64,000 bases of DNA, from the NCBI GenBank assembly GCA_032718475.1, contig JAUCBJ010000916.1:62001-126000 (forward strand), in the 5' to 3' direction. A model generated the notes under the pieces. The model made no database searches. It worked only from the letters and a program-made list of their open reading frames with translations, and was not told the origin of the DNA. Shown here in pieces: positions 1-12,849 of the stretch. Both the position numbers and the translations under genes were made by a program. The stretch is from Nemertoderma westbladi. Its lineage: Eukaryota > Xenacoelomorpha > Nemertodermatida > Nemertodermatidae. Positions within the stretch are counted from its first letter, which is position 1. Each line of letters begins with the position of its first letter.

Positions 1-3000
1 CATCACGCCTATCCTATTACAGGGTCTGGATCACTCAATCACATACACCCCCGTCACGCCTACCCTATTACAGGGGCTGGATCACTCAATCACATATACC
101 CCGTCACGCCTATCCTATTACAGGGGTTGGATCACTCAATCACATACACCCCCGTCACGCCTACCCTATTACAGGGGCTGGATCACTCAATCACATACAC
201 CCCCGTCACGCCTGTCCTATTACAGGGGTTGGATCACTCAATCACATACACCCCCGTCACGCCTATCCTATTACAGGGTCTGGATCACTCAATCACATAC
301 ACCCCCGTCACGCCTATCCTATTACAGGGTCTGGATCACTCAATCACATACACCCCCGTCACGCCTATCCTATTACAGGGGCTGGATAACTCAATCACAT
401 ACACTCCCGTCACGCCTTTCCTATTACAGGGGTTGGATCACTCAATCACATACACCCCCGTCACGCCTATCCTATTACAGGGGCTGGATCACTCAATCAC
501 ATACACTCCCGTCACGCCTATCCTGTTACAGGGGGTGGATCACTCAATCACATACACCCCCGTCACGCCTATCCTATTACAGGGGCTGGATCACTCAATC
601 ACATACACCCCCATCACGCCTATCCTATTACATGGGCTGGATCACTCAATCACATACTCCCCCGTCACGCCTATCCTATTACAGTGGCTGGATCACTCAA
701 TCACATACACCCCCGTCACCCCTATCCTATTACAGGGGCTGGATCACTCAATCACATACACCCCCGTCACGGCTATCCTATTACAGAGTCTGGATTACTC
801 AATCACTTACACTCCCGTCACGCATTTCCTATTACAGGGGCTGTATCACTCAATCACATACACCCCCGACACACGCCTATCCTATTACAGGGTCTGGATC
901 ACTCAATCACATACATCCCGGTCACGCCTATCCTATTACAGGGGCTGGATCACTCAATCACATACACCCCGTCACGCCTATCCTATTACAGGGACTGGAT
1001 CACTCAATCACATACACCCCCGTCACGCCTATCCTATAACAGGGGCTGGATCACTCAATCACATACACCCCCGTCACGCCTACCCTATTACAGGGGATGG
1101 ATCACTCAATCACATACACCCCCGTCACGCCTATCCTATTACAGGGGCTGGATCACTCAATCACATACACCCCCGTCACGCCTATCCTATTACAGGGGAT
1201 GGATCACTCAATCACATACACCCCCATCACGCCTATCCTATTACAGGGGCTGGATTACTCAATCACATACTCCCCCGTCACGCCTATCCTATTACAGGGG
1301 CTGGATCACTCAATCACATACACCCCCGTCACGGCTATCCTATTACAGGGGCTGGATCACTCAATCACATACACCCCCGTCACGCCTATCCTATTACAGG
1401 GGATGGATCACTCAATCGCATACACCCCCGTCACGCCTATCCTATTACAGGGGCTCGATAACTCAATCACACACACCCCCGTCACGGCTATCCTATTACA
1501 GGGGCTGGATCACTCAATCACATACACCCCCGTCACGCCTATTCTATTACAGGGGCTGGATCACTCAATCACATACACCCCCGTCACGCCTATCCTATTA
1601 CAGGGGCTGGATCACTCAATCACATACACCCCCGTCACGCCTATCCTATTACAGGGGCTGGATCACTCAATCACATACACCCCCGTCACGCCTATCCTAT
1701 TACAGGGGCTCGATAACTCAATCACACATACCCCCGTCACGCCTATCCTATTACAGGATCTGGATCACTCAATCACATACACCCCCGTCACGCCTATCCT
1801 TTTACATGGGCTGGATCACTCAATCACATACACCCCCGTCACGCCTATCCAATTACAGGGGCTGGATCACTCATTCACATACACCAACGTCACGGCTATC
1901 CTATTACAGGGGCTGGATCACTCAATCACATACACCCCCGTCACGCCTATCCAATTACAGGGGCTGGATCACTCATTCACATACACCAACGTCACGGCTA
2001 TCCTATTACAGGGGCTGGATCACTCAATCACATACACCCCCGTCACGCCTATCCTATTACAGGGGCTGGATCACTCATTCACATACACCAACGTCACGGC
2101 TATCCTATTACAGGGGCTGGATCACTCAATCACATACACCCCCGTCACGCCTATCCTATTACAGGGGCTGGATAACTCAATCACATACACTCCCGTCACG
2201 CCTTTCCTATTACAGGGGTTGGATCACTCAATCACATACACCCCCGTCACGCCTATCCTATTACAGGGGCTGGATCACTCAATCACATACACTCCCGTCA
2301 CGCCTATCCTGTTACAGGGGGTGGATCACTCAATCACATACACCCCCGTCACGCCTATCCTATTACAGGGGCTGGATCACTCAATCACATACACCCCCAT
2401 CACGCCTATCCTATTACATGGGCTGGATCACTCAATCACATACTCCCCCGTCACGCCTATCCTATTACAGTGGCTGGATCACTCAATCACATACACCCCC
2501 GTCACCCCTATCCTATTACAGGGGCTGGATCACTCAATCACATACACCCCCGTCACGGCTATCCTATTACAGAGTCTGGATCACTCAATCACTTACACTC
2601 CCGTCACGCATTTCCTATTACAGGGGCTGTATCACTCAATCACATACACCCCCGACACACGCCTATCCTATTACAGGGTCTGGATCACTCAATCACATAC
2701 ATCCCGGTCACGCCTATCCTATTACAGGGGCTGGATCACTCAATCACATACACCCCGTCACGCCTATCCTATTACAGGGACTGGATCACTCAATCACATA
2801 CACCCCCGTCACGCCTATCCTATAACAGGGGCTGGATCACTCAATCACATACACCCCCGTCACGCCTACCCTATTACAGGGGATGGATCACTCAATCACA
2901 TACACCCCCGTCACGCCTATCCTATTACAGGGGCTGGATCACTCAATCACATACACCCCCGTCACGCCTATCCTATTACAGGGGATGGATCGCTCAATCA

Positions 3001-4297
3001 CATACACCCCCATCACGCCTATCCTATTACAGGGGCTGGATTACTCAATCACATACTCCCCCGTCACGCCTATCCTATTACAGGGGCTGGATCACTCAAT
3101 CACATACACCCCCGTCACGGCTATCCTATTACAGGGGCTGGATCACTCAATCACATACACCCCCGTCACGCCTATCCTATTACAGGGGATGGATCACTCA
3201 ATCGCATACACCCCCGTCACGCCTATCCTATTACAGGGGCTCGATAACTCAATCACACACACCCCCGTCACGGCTATCCTATTACAGGGGCTGGATCACT
3301 CAATCACATACACCCCCGTCACGCCTATTCTATTACAGGGGCTGGATCACTCAATCACATACACCCCCGTCACGCCTATCCTATTACAGTGGCTGGATCA
3401 CTCAATCACATACACCCCCGTCACGCCTATCCTATTACAGGGGCTGGATCACTCAATCACATACACCCCCGTCACGCCTATCCTATTACAGGGGCTCGAT
3501 AACTCAATCACACATACCCCCGTCACGCCTATCCTATTACAGGATCTGGATCACTCAATCACATACACCCCCGTCACGCCTATCCTTTTACATGGGCTGG
3601 ATCACTCAATCACATACACCCCCGTCACGCCTATCCAATTACAGGGGCTGGATCACTCATTCACATACACCAACGTCACGGCTATCCTATTACAGGGGCT
3701 GGATCACTCAATCACATACACCCCCGTCACGCCTATCCAATTACAGGGGCTGGATCACTCATTCACATACACCAACGTCACGGCTATCCTATTACAGGGG
3801 CTGGATCACTCAATCACATACACCCCCGTCACGCCTATCCTATTACAGGGGCTGGATCACTCAATCACATACTCCCCCATCACGCCTATCCTTTTACATG
3901 GGCTGGATCACTCAATCACATACACCCCCGTCACGCCTATCCTATTACAGGGTCTGGAACACTCAATCACATACACCCCCGTCACACCTATCCTATTACG
4001 GGGGCTCGATAACTCAATCACACATACCCCCGTCACGCCTATCCTATTACAGGGTCTGGATCATTCAAACACATACACCCCCATCACGTCTATCCTATTA
4101 CAGGGGCTGGATCACTCAATCACATACACCCCCATCACGCCTATCCTATTACAGGGGCTGGATCACTCAATCACATACACCCCCGTCACGCCTATCCAAT
4201 TACGGGGGCTCGATAACTCAATCACACACACCCCCGTCACGCCTATCCTATTACAGGGTCTGGATCACTCAATCAATACACACCCATCACGCCTATC
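1..4297 (+). repeat. 51-bp satellite array, first tract
   Basis: Head-to-tail copies of a 51-bp monomer fill this tract and continue beyond the left edge. The consensus starts ctggatcactcaatcacat and ends in a cctatcctattacaggg-type segment. All monomers point the same way. Variant positions recur: cgtcac/catcac, ggctgg/ggtctgg/ggctcg, tacacc/tactcc, acccccg/accaacg, and cctatt/ccaatt. The length 51 is a multiple of 3 and the consensus has no stop in the three forward frames, which produces long open frames such as LDHSITYTPVTPILLQG repeated. On the reverse strand every frame has stops. I read this as non-coding satellite DNA, because frames shift at indels and all three frames are equally open. 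Whether it is centromeric or pericentromeric cannot be judged from sequence. Confidence 0.97.
380..3850 (+). repeat. Higher-order repeat A: two tandem blocks of about 1.79 kb
   Basis: A block of about 35 monomers is present twice in tandem, with a shift of 1786-1787 bp. Rare monomer variants mark the register. A monomer ending in ctttcctattacaggggttgg lies near 410 and again near 2200. One with ctgttacagggggtgg lies near 525 and again near 2310. The cagtggctgg junction lies at 682 and 2468. A cccgacacacg monomer lies near 868 and again near 2652. The two blocks differ by scattered substitutions. Similarity fades near 3850, where the second block moves into other variants. Confidence 0.85.
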
Positions 4298-4604
4298 ATT
4301 TCATCTTATTTTAATACAAATATTTCTATCTAGTTTCATATAACATCCAGTCTTCTGACCCTTTTAACTTCTTCGTTTAATCTCATAATTAGCACGGCCT
4401 TTTTAGACCAATTACATACAGTAATAATTTTAACTCGATGTATTTTAATGTACCTTAAATAATTATTAACTCATATTTTAAACTAAGTAATGTATAAAAT
4501 GTATGTAATGTATCTTTTATGGGGGAAACCCCATCACCATATAATACTATAGTTAAATTGTCTATGCAGTCTTTGTTCAGTTCTAAGTTATGGTGTAAAT
4601 TTAT

Positions 4605-4636
<32 letters not shown>
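4298..4636 (+). mobile_element. 339-bp AT-rich retroposon with (TAA)n tail, inserted in the satellite
   Basis: Unique AT-rich sequence interrupts a monomer between cctatc and ctattac. It ends in about ten TAA units that abut satellite sequence. The motif tatc flanks both sides (4294-4297 and 4637-4640). Uninterrupted paralogous sites exist, for example around 13742-13745, where the same variant monomer (aatcaatacacacccatcacg) reads straight through, so this is an insertion into the array. The simple 3' tail suggests a SINE or the 3' end of a truncated LINE. I see no coding frame and no tRNA-type A or B box, so the family is unknown. A possible hairpin (stem atgggg/ccccat, loop gaaa) lies at 4519-4534. 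Confidence 0.7.

Positions 4637-4637
<1 letters not shown>
4607..4637 (+). repeat. (TAA)n microsatellite tail
   Basis: About ten uninterrupted TAA units form the right end of the 339-bp insertion and run directly into the satellite monomer. This is the form expected of a retroposon 3' tail. Confidence 0.9.
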
Positions 4638-4638
<1 letters not shown>

Positions 4639-5739
4639 TCCTATTACAGGGGCTGGACCACTCAATCACATACACCCCCATCGCGCCTATCCTATTACAG
4701 GGGCTGGATTACTCAATCACATACTCCCCCGTCACGCCTATCCTATTACAGGGGCTGGATCACTCAATCACAAACACCCCCTTCACGGCTATCCTATTAC
4801 AGGGGCTGGATCACTCAATCACATACACCCCCGTCACGCCTATCCTATTACAGGGACTGGATCACTCAATGACATACACCCCGTCACGCCTATCCTATTA
4901 CAGGGGCTGGATCACTCAATCAAATACACCCCCGTCACGCCTATCCTATTACAGGGGCTGGATCACTCAATCACATAAACCCCCGTCACGCCTATCCTAT
5001 TACAGGGGCTGGATCACTCAATCACATACACCCCCGTCACGCCTATCCTATTACAGGGGATGGATCACTCAATCACATACACCCCCGTCACGCCTATCCT
5101 ATTACAGGGGCTCGATAACTCAATCACACACACCCCCGTCACGGCTATCCTATTACGGGGGCTGGATCACTCAATCACATACACCCCCGTCACGCCTATC
5201 CTATTACAGGGGCTCGATAACTCAATCACACACACCCCCGTCACGCCTATCCTATTACGGGGGCTCGATAACTCAATCACACACACCCCCGTCACGCCTA
5301 TCCTATTACAGGGTCTGGATCACTCAATCACATACACCCCCGTCACTCCTTTCCTATTACAGGGATTGGATCACTCAATGACATACACCCCCGTCACGCC
5401 TATCCTATTACAGGGGCTGGATCACTCAATCACACACACCCCCGTCACGCCTATCCTATTACAGGGGCTGGATCAATCAATCACATACACCCCCGTCACG
5501 CCTATCCTATTACAGGGGCTGGATAACTCAATCACATACACCCCCGTCACGCCTATCCTATTACAGGGGCTGGAGCACTCAATCACATACACCCCCGTCA
5601 CGCCTATCCTATTACAGGGGCTGGATCACTCAATCACATACACCCCCGTCACGCCTATCCAATTACAGGGGCTGGATCACTCAATCACATACACCCCCGT
5701 CATGCCTATCCTATTACAGGGGCTGGATCACTCAATCAC

Positions 5740-8700
5740 ATACTCCCCCGTCACGCCTATCCTATTACAGGGGCTGGATCACTCAATCACATACACCCCC
5801 GTCAAGGCTATCCTATTACAGGGGCTGGATCACTCAATCACATACAACCCCGTCACGCCTATCCTATTACAGGGACTGGATCACTCAATGACATACACCC
5901 CCGTCACGCCTATCCTATTATAGGGGCTGGATCACTTAATGACATACACCCCCGTCACGCCTATCCTATTACAGGGGCTCGATAACTCAATCACACACAC
6001 CCCGTCACGCCTATCCTATTACAGGGGCTGGATCACTCAATCACATACACCCCCGTCACGCCTATCCTATTACATGGGCTGGATCACTCAATCGCATACA
6101 CCCCCGTCACGCCTATCCTATTACAGGGGCTGGATCACTCAATCACATACACCCCCGTCACGGCTAACCTTTTACAGGGGCTCGATAACTCAATCACATA
6201 CACCCCCGTCACGCCCATCCTATTACAGGGGCTGGATCACTCAATCACATACTCCCCCGTCACGCCTATCCTATTACAGGGGCTGGATCACTCAATCACA
6301 TACACCCCCGTCACGGCTATCCTATTACAGGGGCTGGATCACTCAATCGCATACACCCCCGTCACGCCTATCCTATTACAGGGACTGGATCACTCAATGA
6401 CATACACCCCCGTCACGCCTATCCTATTACAGGGGCTGGATCACTCAATGACATACACCCCCGTCACGCCTATCCTATTACGGGGGCTCGATAACTCAAT
6501 CACACACACCCCCGTCACGCCTATTCTATTACAGGGTCTGGATCACTCAATCACATACACCCCCGTCACGCCTATCCTATTACGGGGGCTCGATAACTCA
6601 ATCACACACACCCCCGTCACGCCTATCCTATTACAGGGTCTGGATCACTCAATCACATACACCCCCGTCACGCCTATCCTATTACATGGGCTGGATCACT
6701 CAATCACATACACCCCCGTCACGCCTATCCTATTACGGGGGCTCGATAACTCAATCACACAAACCCCCGTCACGCCTATCCTATTACAGGGGCTGGATCA
6801 CTCAATCACATACACCCCCATCACGCCTATTCTATTACAGGGGCTGGATCACTCAATCACATACACCCCCGTCACGCCTATCCTATTACAGGGGCTGGAT
6901 CACTCAATCACACACACCCCCGTCACGCCTATCCTATTACAGGGGCTGGATCACTCAATCACATACACCCCCGTCACGCCATTCCTATTACAGGGGCTCG
7001 ATAACTCAATCACACACACCCCCGTCACGCCTATCCTATTACAGGATCTGGATCACTCAATCACATACACCCCCGTCACGCCTATCCTATTACATGGGCT
7101 GGATCACTCAATCACATACACCCCCGTCACGCCTATCCAATTACAGGGGCTGGATCACTCAATCACATACACCAACGTCACGGCTATCCTATTACAGGGG
7201 CTGGATCACTCAATCACATACACCCCCGTCACGCCTATCCTATTACAGGGACTGGATCACTCAATCACATACTCCCCCGTCACGCCTATCCTATTACAGG
7301 GGCTGGATCACTCAATCACATACTCCCCCGTCACGCCTATCCTATTACAGGGGCTGGATCACTCAATCACATACACCCCCGTCACGGCTATCCTATTACA
7401 GGGGCTGGATAACTCAATCACATACACCCCCGTCACGCCTAGCCTATTACAGGGACTGGATCACTTAATGACATACACCCCCGTCACGCCTATCCTATTA
7501 CAGGGGCTGGATCACTCAATGACATACACCCCCATCACGCCTATCATATTACGGGGGCTCGATAACTCAATCACACACACCCCCGTCACGCCTATCCTAT
7601 TACTGGGTCTGGATCACTCAATCACATACACCCCCGTCACGCCTATCCTATTACGGGGGCTCGAAAACTCAATCACACACACCCCCGTCACGCCTATCCT
7701 ATTACAGGGTCTGGATCATTCAATCACATACACCCCCATCACGCCTATCCTATTACAGGGGCTGGATCACTCAATCACATACACCCCCGTCACGCCTATC
7801 CTATTACAGGGGCTGGATCACTCAATCACATACACCCCCATCACGCCTATCCTATTACAGGTGCTGGATCACTCAATCACATACACCCCCGTCACGCCTA
7901 TCCTATTACAGGGGCTGGATCACTCAATCACATACACCCCCGTCACGCCTATCCTATTACAGGGGCTGGATCACTCAATCACATACACCCCCATCACGCC
8001 TATCCTATTACAGGGGCTGGATCACTCAATCACATACACCCCCGTCACGCCTATCCTATTACAGGGGCTGGATCACTCAATCACATACACCCCCGTCAAG
8101 GCTATCCTATTACAGGGGCTGGATCACTCAATCACATACAACCCCGTCACGCCTATCCTATTACAGGGACTGGATCACTCAATGACATACACCCCCGTCA
8201 CGCCTATCCTATTATAGGGGCTGGATCACTTAATGACATACACCCCCGTCACGCCTATCCTATTACAGGGGCTCGATAACTCAATCACACACACCCCGTC
8301 ACGCCTATCCTATTACAGGGGCTGGATCACTCAATCACATACACCCCCGTCACGCCTATCCTATTACATGGGCTGGATCACTCAATCGCATACACCCCCG
8401 TCACGCCGCCTATCCTATTACAGGGGCTGGATCACTCAATCACATACACCCCCGTCACGGCTAACCTATTACAGGGGCTCGATAACTCAATCACATACAC
8501 CCCCGTCACGCCCATCCTATTACAGGGGCTGGATCACTCAATCACATACTCCCCCGTCACGCCTATCCTATTACAGGGGCTGGATCACTCAATCACATAC
8601 ACCCCCGTCACGGCTATCCTATTACAGGGGCTGGATCACTCAATCGCATACACCCCCGTCACGCCTATCCTATTACAGGGACTGGATCACTCAATGACAT

Positions 8701-10330
8701 ACACCCCCGTCACGCCTATCCTATTACAGGGGCTGGATCACTCAATGACATACACCCCCGTCACGCCTATCCTATTACGGGGGCTCGATAACTCAATCAC
8801 ACACACCCCCGTCACGCCTATCCTATTACAGGGTCTGGATCACTCAATCACATACACCCCCGTCACGCCTATCCTATTACGGGGGCTCCATAACTCAATC
8901 ACACACACTCCCGTCACGCCTATCCTATTACAGGGTCTGGATCACTCAATCACATACACCCCCGTCACGCCTATCCTATTACATGGGCTGGATCACTCAA
9001 TCACATACACCCCCGTCACGCCTATCCTATTACGGGGGCTCGATAACTCAATCACACAAACCCCCGTCACGCCTATCCTATTACAGGGGCTGGATCACTC
9101 AATCACATACACCCCCATCACGCCTATTCTATTACAGGGGCTGGATCACTCAATCACATACACCCCCGTCACGCCTATCCTATTACAGGGGCAGGATCAC
9201 TCAATCACACACACCCCCGTCACGCCTATCCTATTACAGGGGCTGGATCACTCAATCACATACACCCCCGTCACGCCATTCCTATTACAGGGGCTCGATA
9301 ACTCAATCACACACACCCCCGTCACGCCTATCCTATTACAGGATCTGGATCACTCAATCACATACACCCCCGTCACGCCTATCCTATTACATAGGCTGGA
9401 TCACTCAATCACATACACCCCCGTCACGCCTATCCAATTACAGGGGCTGGATCACTCAATCACATACACCAACGTCACGGCTATCCTATTACAGGGGCTG
9501 GATCACTCAATCACATACACCCCCGTCACGCCTATCCTATTACAGGGGCTGGATCACTCAGTCACATACTCCCCCGTCACGCCTATCCTATTACAGGGGC
9601 TGGATCACTCAATCACATACTCCCCCGTCACGCCTATCCTATTACAGGGGCTGGATCACTCAATCACATACACCCCCGTCACGGCTATCCTATTACAGGG
9701 GCTGGATAACTCAATCACATACACCCCCGTCACGCCTAGCCTATTACAGGGACTGGATCACTCAATGACATACACCCCCGTCACGCCTATCCTATTACAG
9801 GGGCTGGATCACTCAATGACATACACCCCCATCACGCCTATCCTATTACGGGGGCTCGATAACTCAATCACACACACCCCCGTCACGCCTATCCTATTAC
9901 TGGGTCTGGATCACTCAATCACATACACCCCCGTCACGCCTATCCTATTACGGGGGCTCGAAAACTCAATCACACACACCCCCGTCACGCCTATCCTATT
10001 ACAGGGTCTGGATCATTCAATCACATACACCCCCATCACGCCTATCCTATTACAGGGGCTGGATCACTCAATCACATACACCCCCGTCACGCCTATCCTA
10101 TTACAGGGGCTGGATCACTCAATCACATACACCCCCATCACGCCTATCCTATTACAGGTGCTGGATCACTCAATCACATACACCCCCGTCACGCGTATCC
10201 TATTACAGGGGCTGGATCACTCAATCACATACACCCCCGTCACGCCTATCCTATTACAGGGGCTGGGTCACTCAATCACATACACCCCCATCACGCCTAT
10301 CCTATTACAGGGGCTGGATCACTCAATCAC
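5740..10330 (+). repeat. Higher-order repeat B: two tandem blocks of about 2.29 kb
   Basis: A block of about 45 monomers is duplicated in tandem with a shift of 2294 bp, becoming 2297 bp after the 3-bp insertion near 8400. Register markers are the gtcaaggctatcc monomer (5801 and 8095), the tattatagg stop monomer followed by ggctggatcacttaatgac (about 5920 and 8214), and the ggctcgaaaactc monomer (near 7660 and 9957). The copies differ by only a few substitutions, so the duplication is recent compared with divergence among monomers. Confidence 0.85.
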
Positions 10331-10501
10331 ATACTCCCCCGTCACGCCTATCCTATTACAGGGGCTGGATCACTCAATCACATACACCCCCATCACGCCT
10401 ATCCTATTACAGGTGCTGGATCACTCAATCACATACACCCCTGTCACGCCTATCCTATTACAGGGGCTGGATCACTCAATCACATACACCCCTGTCACGC
10501 C

Positions 10502-10513
10502 TATCCTATTACT
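10502..10513 (+). repeat. Left target-site duplication of non-LTR copy 1
   Basis: The sequence tatcctattact precedes the element and is repeated after it at 12264-12275. The act ending is a rare monomer variant, present on both sides and at the empty site 22502-22513. This separates a true target-site duplication from ordinary satellite repetition. Confidence 0.75.
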
Positions 10514-12230
10514 TTGGCGGAAAAGCCAACCAACCACCAAGGTTAAGGCTGAATCACCAGCCGATCGCCTCAATGGTTGGAAAGCCCACTTTGAAAAGCT
10601 CCTCAATAATGACAGGGTATTGCCTGATAACTTTATAGAAGTAAAAGTGTCTGAGTCTGTACTCCCAGATATTCCCATTGGCGATATCTCCTTTGCAGAA
10701 GTGAAGGCTGCTGCAAAGAGCATTAAGACCAATCGTGCCAGTGGAGTAGATGGTGTTCCCCCTGAGGTCTTTAAAATACCTGAGTGTTTAAAGCTCATCT
10801 ATCCCATCATAGTAGACATGTACCGTACAACAAGAGTCCCACAAGAAATGAAAACAAATAAGTTGGTGCCAGTTCCCAAGAAGGGCAACCTAACACTCTA
10901 TGGTTCTTTTCGGGGAATCTCATTGATCTCGATTGCTGCAAAACTATACAATAGAATTCTATTAAATCGCATCAGGGATCCCATTGAGAGACTGCTACGT
11001 GGAAATCAGAATGGGTTCCGTAAAGGTCGTGGGACCATGGAGCCCATTTTGGCACTTAGAAGGATAATTGAAGAGTTATCAAAAAAGAAAGACAGGCATC
11101 TGGCTGTTATCTTTGTTGACTTCTTCAAGGCCTTTGATTCAGTCTCTCGCTCACGTATGTTCAGCATACTTTCATTATATGGGATTCCTGATGAAATTAT
11201 TGCAGCAATCAGATCAGTATACGATGGTTCGACAACATTTGTGTCTACTGTTGATGGTGACACAGAACCATTTGAAGTGTTATGGGGCGTCCTCCAAGGA
11301 GACACACTTGCACCATTCTTGTTCATTATTGTGGTTGACTATGTTCTACGCATGTCCTTAGATCATCATAATGATGATGGGGTGATGATAACTCCACCTA
11401 CTGGCTCCAGAAGTCGAGGAAATCCTGCCAAGTACCTAACTGATCTAGACTTTGCTGATGACTTAGGAGTACTCTCAGAATCATTACAGGGAGCCCAGCG
11501 GCTCCTCAGCTCATTAGAACATGCTGCTTCTAGTGTTGGTCTTTTTATTAACTCCAGAAAGACCAAAATTCTGACAGTTAACTTTGAAAGTCCTCAGCAA
11601 GTCTCTGATCGGATGAGCATAAGCTCAAAGGATGGTATGCTTGAGCATGTGGACGACTTCTGTTACCTGGGATCATGGATCCGGAAGTCAGGTGAGGACC
11701 TTCGAATACGTAAGGGAAAGGCATGGGCAGCCTTGAATAGGCTTTCCAGGATTTGGAAGTCACCTAGAATTAATCGGAAACTTAAGGTCCGATTATTCAG
11801 AGCAGCAGTAGTTCCAGTACTCCTCTACGGGAGTCCATGCTGGGCTCTAACTGCTGAGGACACCAAATCTCTGGATGGCACATTCACAAGAATGCTACGC
11901 CGGGTACATTGTGTCAAGTACAATGCACACATCTCCAACCAGACACTATATAACATTGGAGGTGTCTCATTGGTTCCCCCAAGCTTGACACTAGAACAAA
12001 ATCGCCTCCGCTTTGCAGGACATTGCTTTCGCCGTGAGGACCAGCCAGTGCATAATCTTGTACTTTGGCAGCCTCATGGAGTGAATAAGCATGGTGGACA
12101 GCCCATGACTTTCTTGAGACGCATTTTAAAGGACACTGGCCTTAAAGATGCGGATGATCTAGCAAATGTCATGGGTGATAGGGAGTTGTGGCGGTGCAAT
12201 TTTGTTGACAAGCCGGCACAGCATTCTTAA
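10514..12230 (+). CDS. Partial ORF: non-LTR reverse transcriptase, 5'-truncated (copy 1)
   Basis: About 570 codons encode the C-terminal part of a LINE-type ORF2 protein. In order: the linker before the RT (GWKAHFEKLLNN type), the conserved SGVDGVPPE and PVPKKGN segments, the GFRKGRGTMEP finger motif, the first catalytic aspartate in FVDFFKAFD, GVLQGDTLAP, the second catalytic box FADD, then the thumb and a C-terminal domain with LLYGSPCWAL and FAGHCFRR. The product would copy the element RNA at a nicked chromosomal target. The endonuclease domain is absent, so this copy cannot move by itself. There is no start codon of its own; the frame is open upstream through satellite monomers by chance. 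The frame has no internal stop or frameshift, which indicates a recent insertion. Confidence 0.9.
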
Positions 12231-12265
12231 AAATGCAGCTGCAATGCAGCATGCCGATCCTAGTA
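10514..12265 (+). mobile_element. 5'-truncated non-LTR retrotransposon, copy 1
   Basis: A 1.75-kb insertion with an open reverse-transcriptase frame and a very short 3' tail. The tail after the stop is about 35 nt. It contains the octamer aatgcagc twice with an 11-nt period and ends gatcctagta, without poly(A). The target-site duplication is tatcctattact (10502-10513 and 12264-12275; the first TA of the right copy may belong to the element). The same flanking monomers read through without the insertion at 22502-22513, 26580-26591 and 30749-30760. The 5' end lies inside the ORF, so apurinic endonuclease and any ORF1 are missing. The family is RTE/CR1-like by reverse-transcriptase and C-terminal motifs; the clade assignment is tentative. 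Confidence 0.88.
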
Positions 12266-12275
12266 TCCTATTACT
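12264..12275 (+). repeat. Right target-site duplication of non-LTR copy 1
   Basis: The second copy of tatcctattact is followed by ggggctgg, exactly as at the uninterrupted sites. The initial TA could be element-derived, since copy 2 ends in gatcctagta; in that case the duplication is 10 bp. Confidence 0.7.
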
Positions 12276-12849
12276 GGGGCTGGATCACTCAATCACATAC
12301 ACCCCCGTCACGCCTATCCTATTACAGGGGCTCGATAACTCAATCACACACACCCCCGTTACGCCTATCCTATTACAGGGTCTGGATAACTCACTCACAT
12401 ACACCCCCGTCACGGCTATCCTATTACAGGGGATCCATAACTCAATCACACACACCCCTGTCACGCCTATCCTATTACATGGGCTGGATCATTCAATAAC
12501 ATACACCCCGGTCACGCCTATCCTATTACAGGGGCTGGATCACTCAATCACATACACCCCCGTCACGGCTATCCTATTACAGAGGCTGAATCACTCAATC
12601 ACATACACTCCCGTCACGCCTATCCTATTACAGGGGCTGGATCACTCAATCACATACACCCCCGTCACGCCTATCCTATTACATGGGCTGGATCACTCAA
12701 TCACATACACCCCCGTCACGTCTATCCAATTACAGGGGTTGGATCACTCAATCAAATACACCAACGTCACGGCTATCCTATTACAGGGGCTGGATCACTC
12801 AATCACATACACCCCCGTCACGCCTATCCTATTACAGGGACTGGATCAC

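Larger units (their letters stand above)
4637..10513 (+). repeat. 51-bp satellite array, second tract
   Basis: The same 51-bp monomer resumes in the same orientation and phase as before the 339-bp insertion. This tract is rich in a second monomer class beginning ggctcgataactcaatcacac, which often alternates with a ggtctggatcactc class. Occasional stop-bearing variants occur, such as tattataggggctgg near 5919 and 8213. One 3-bp insertion (gtcacgccgcctatcc, near 8400) shifts the phase. The tract ends at the first non-LTR retrotransposon. Confidence 0.97.

Noticed and set aside
4519-4872. 117-codon frame in the 339-bp insertion and adjoining satellite
   Set aside because: It runs through a (TAA)n tail and into the satellite; there is no coding evidence.
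127-10500. Long open frames in the satellite (hundreds of codons) as repeat-protein genes
   Set aside because: All three forward frames are equally open because the monomer is 51 bp and stop-free. Frames break at random indels and stop variants, and there are no promoters, introns or unique ends. This fits satellite DNA and not genes.
10472-11763. Antisense open frames of 60-108 codons within the reverse-transcriptase regions
   Set aside because: They are shadows of the RT frame, occur identically in both copies, and have no features of their own.
8694-12230. 1178-codon frame joining satellite peptide to reverse transcriptase
   Set aside because: The target-site duplication and the empty sites show that the RT is an insertion. 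The in-frame join is a one-in-three chance.
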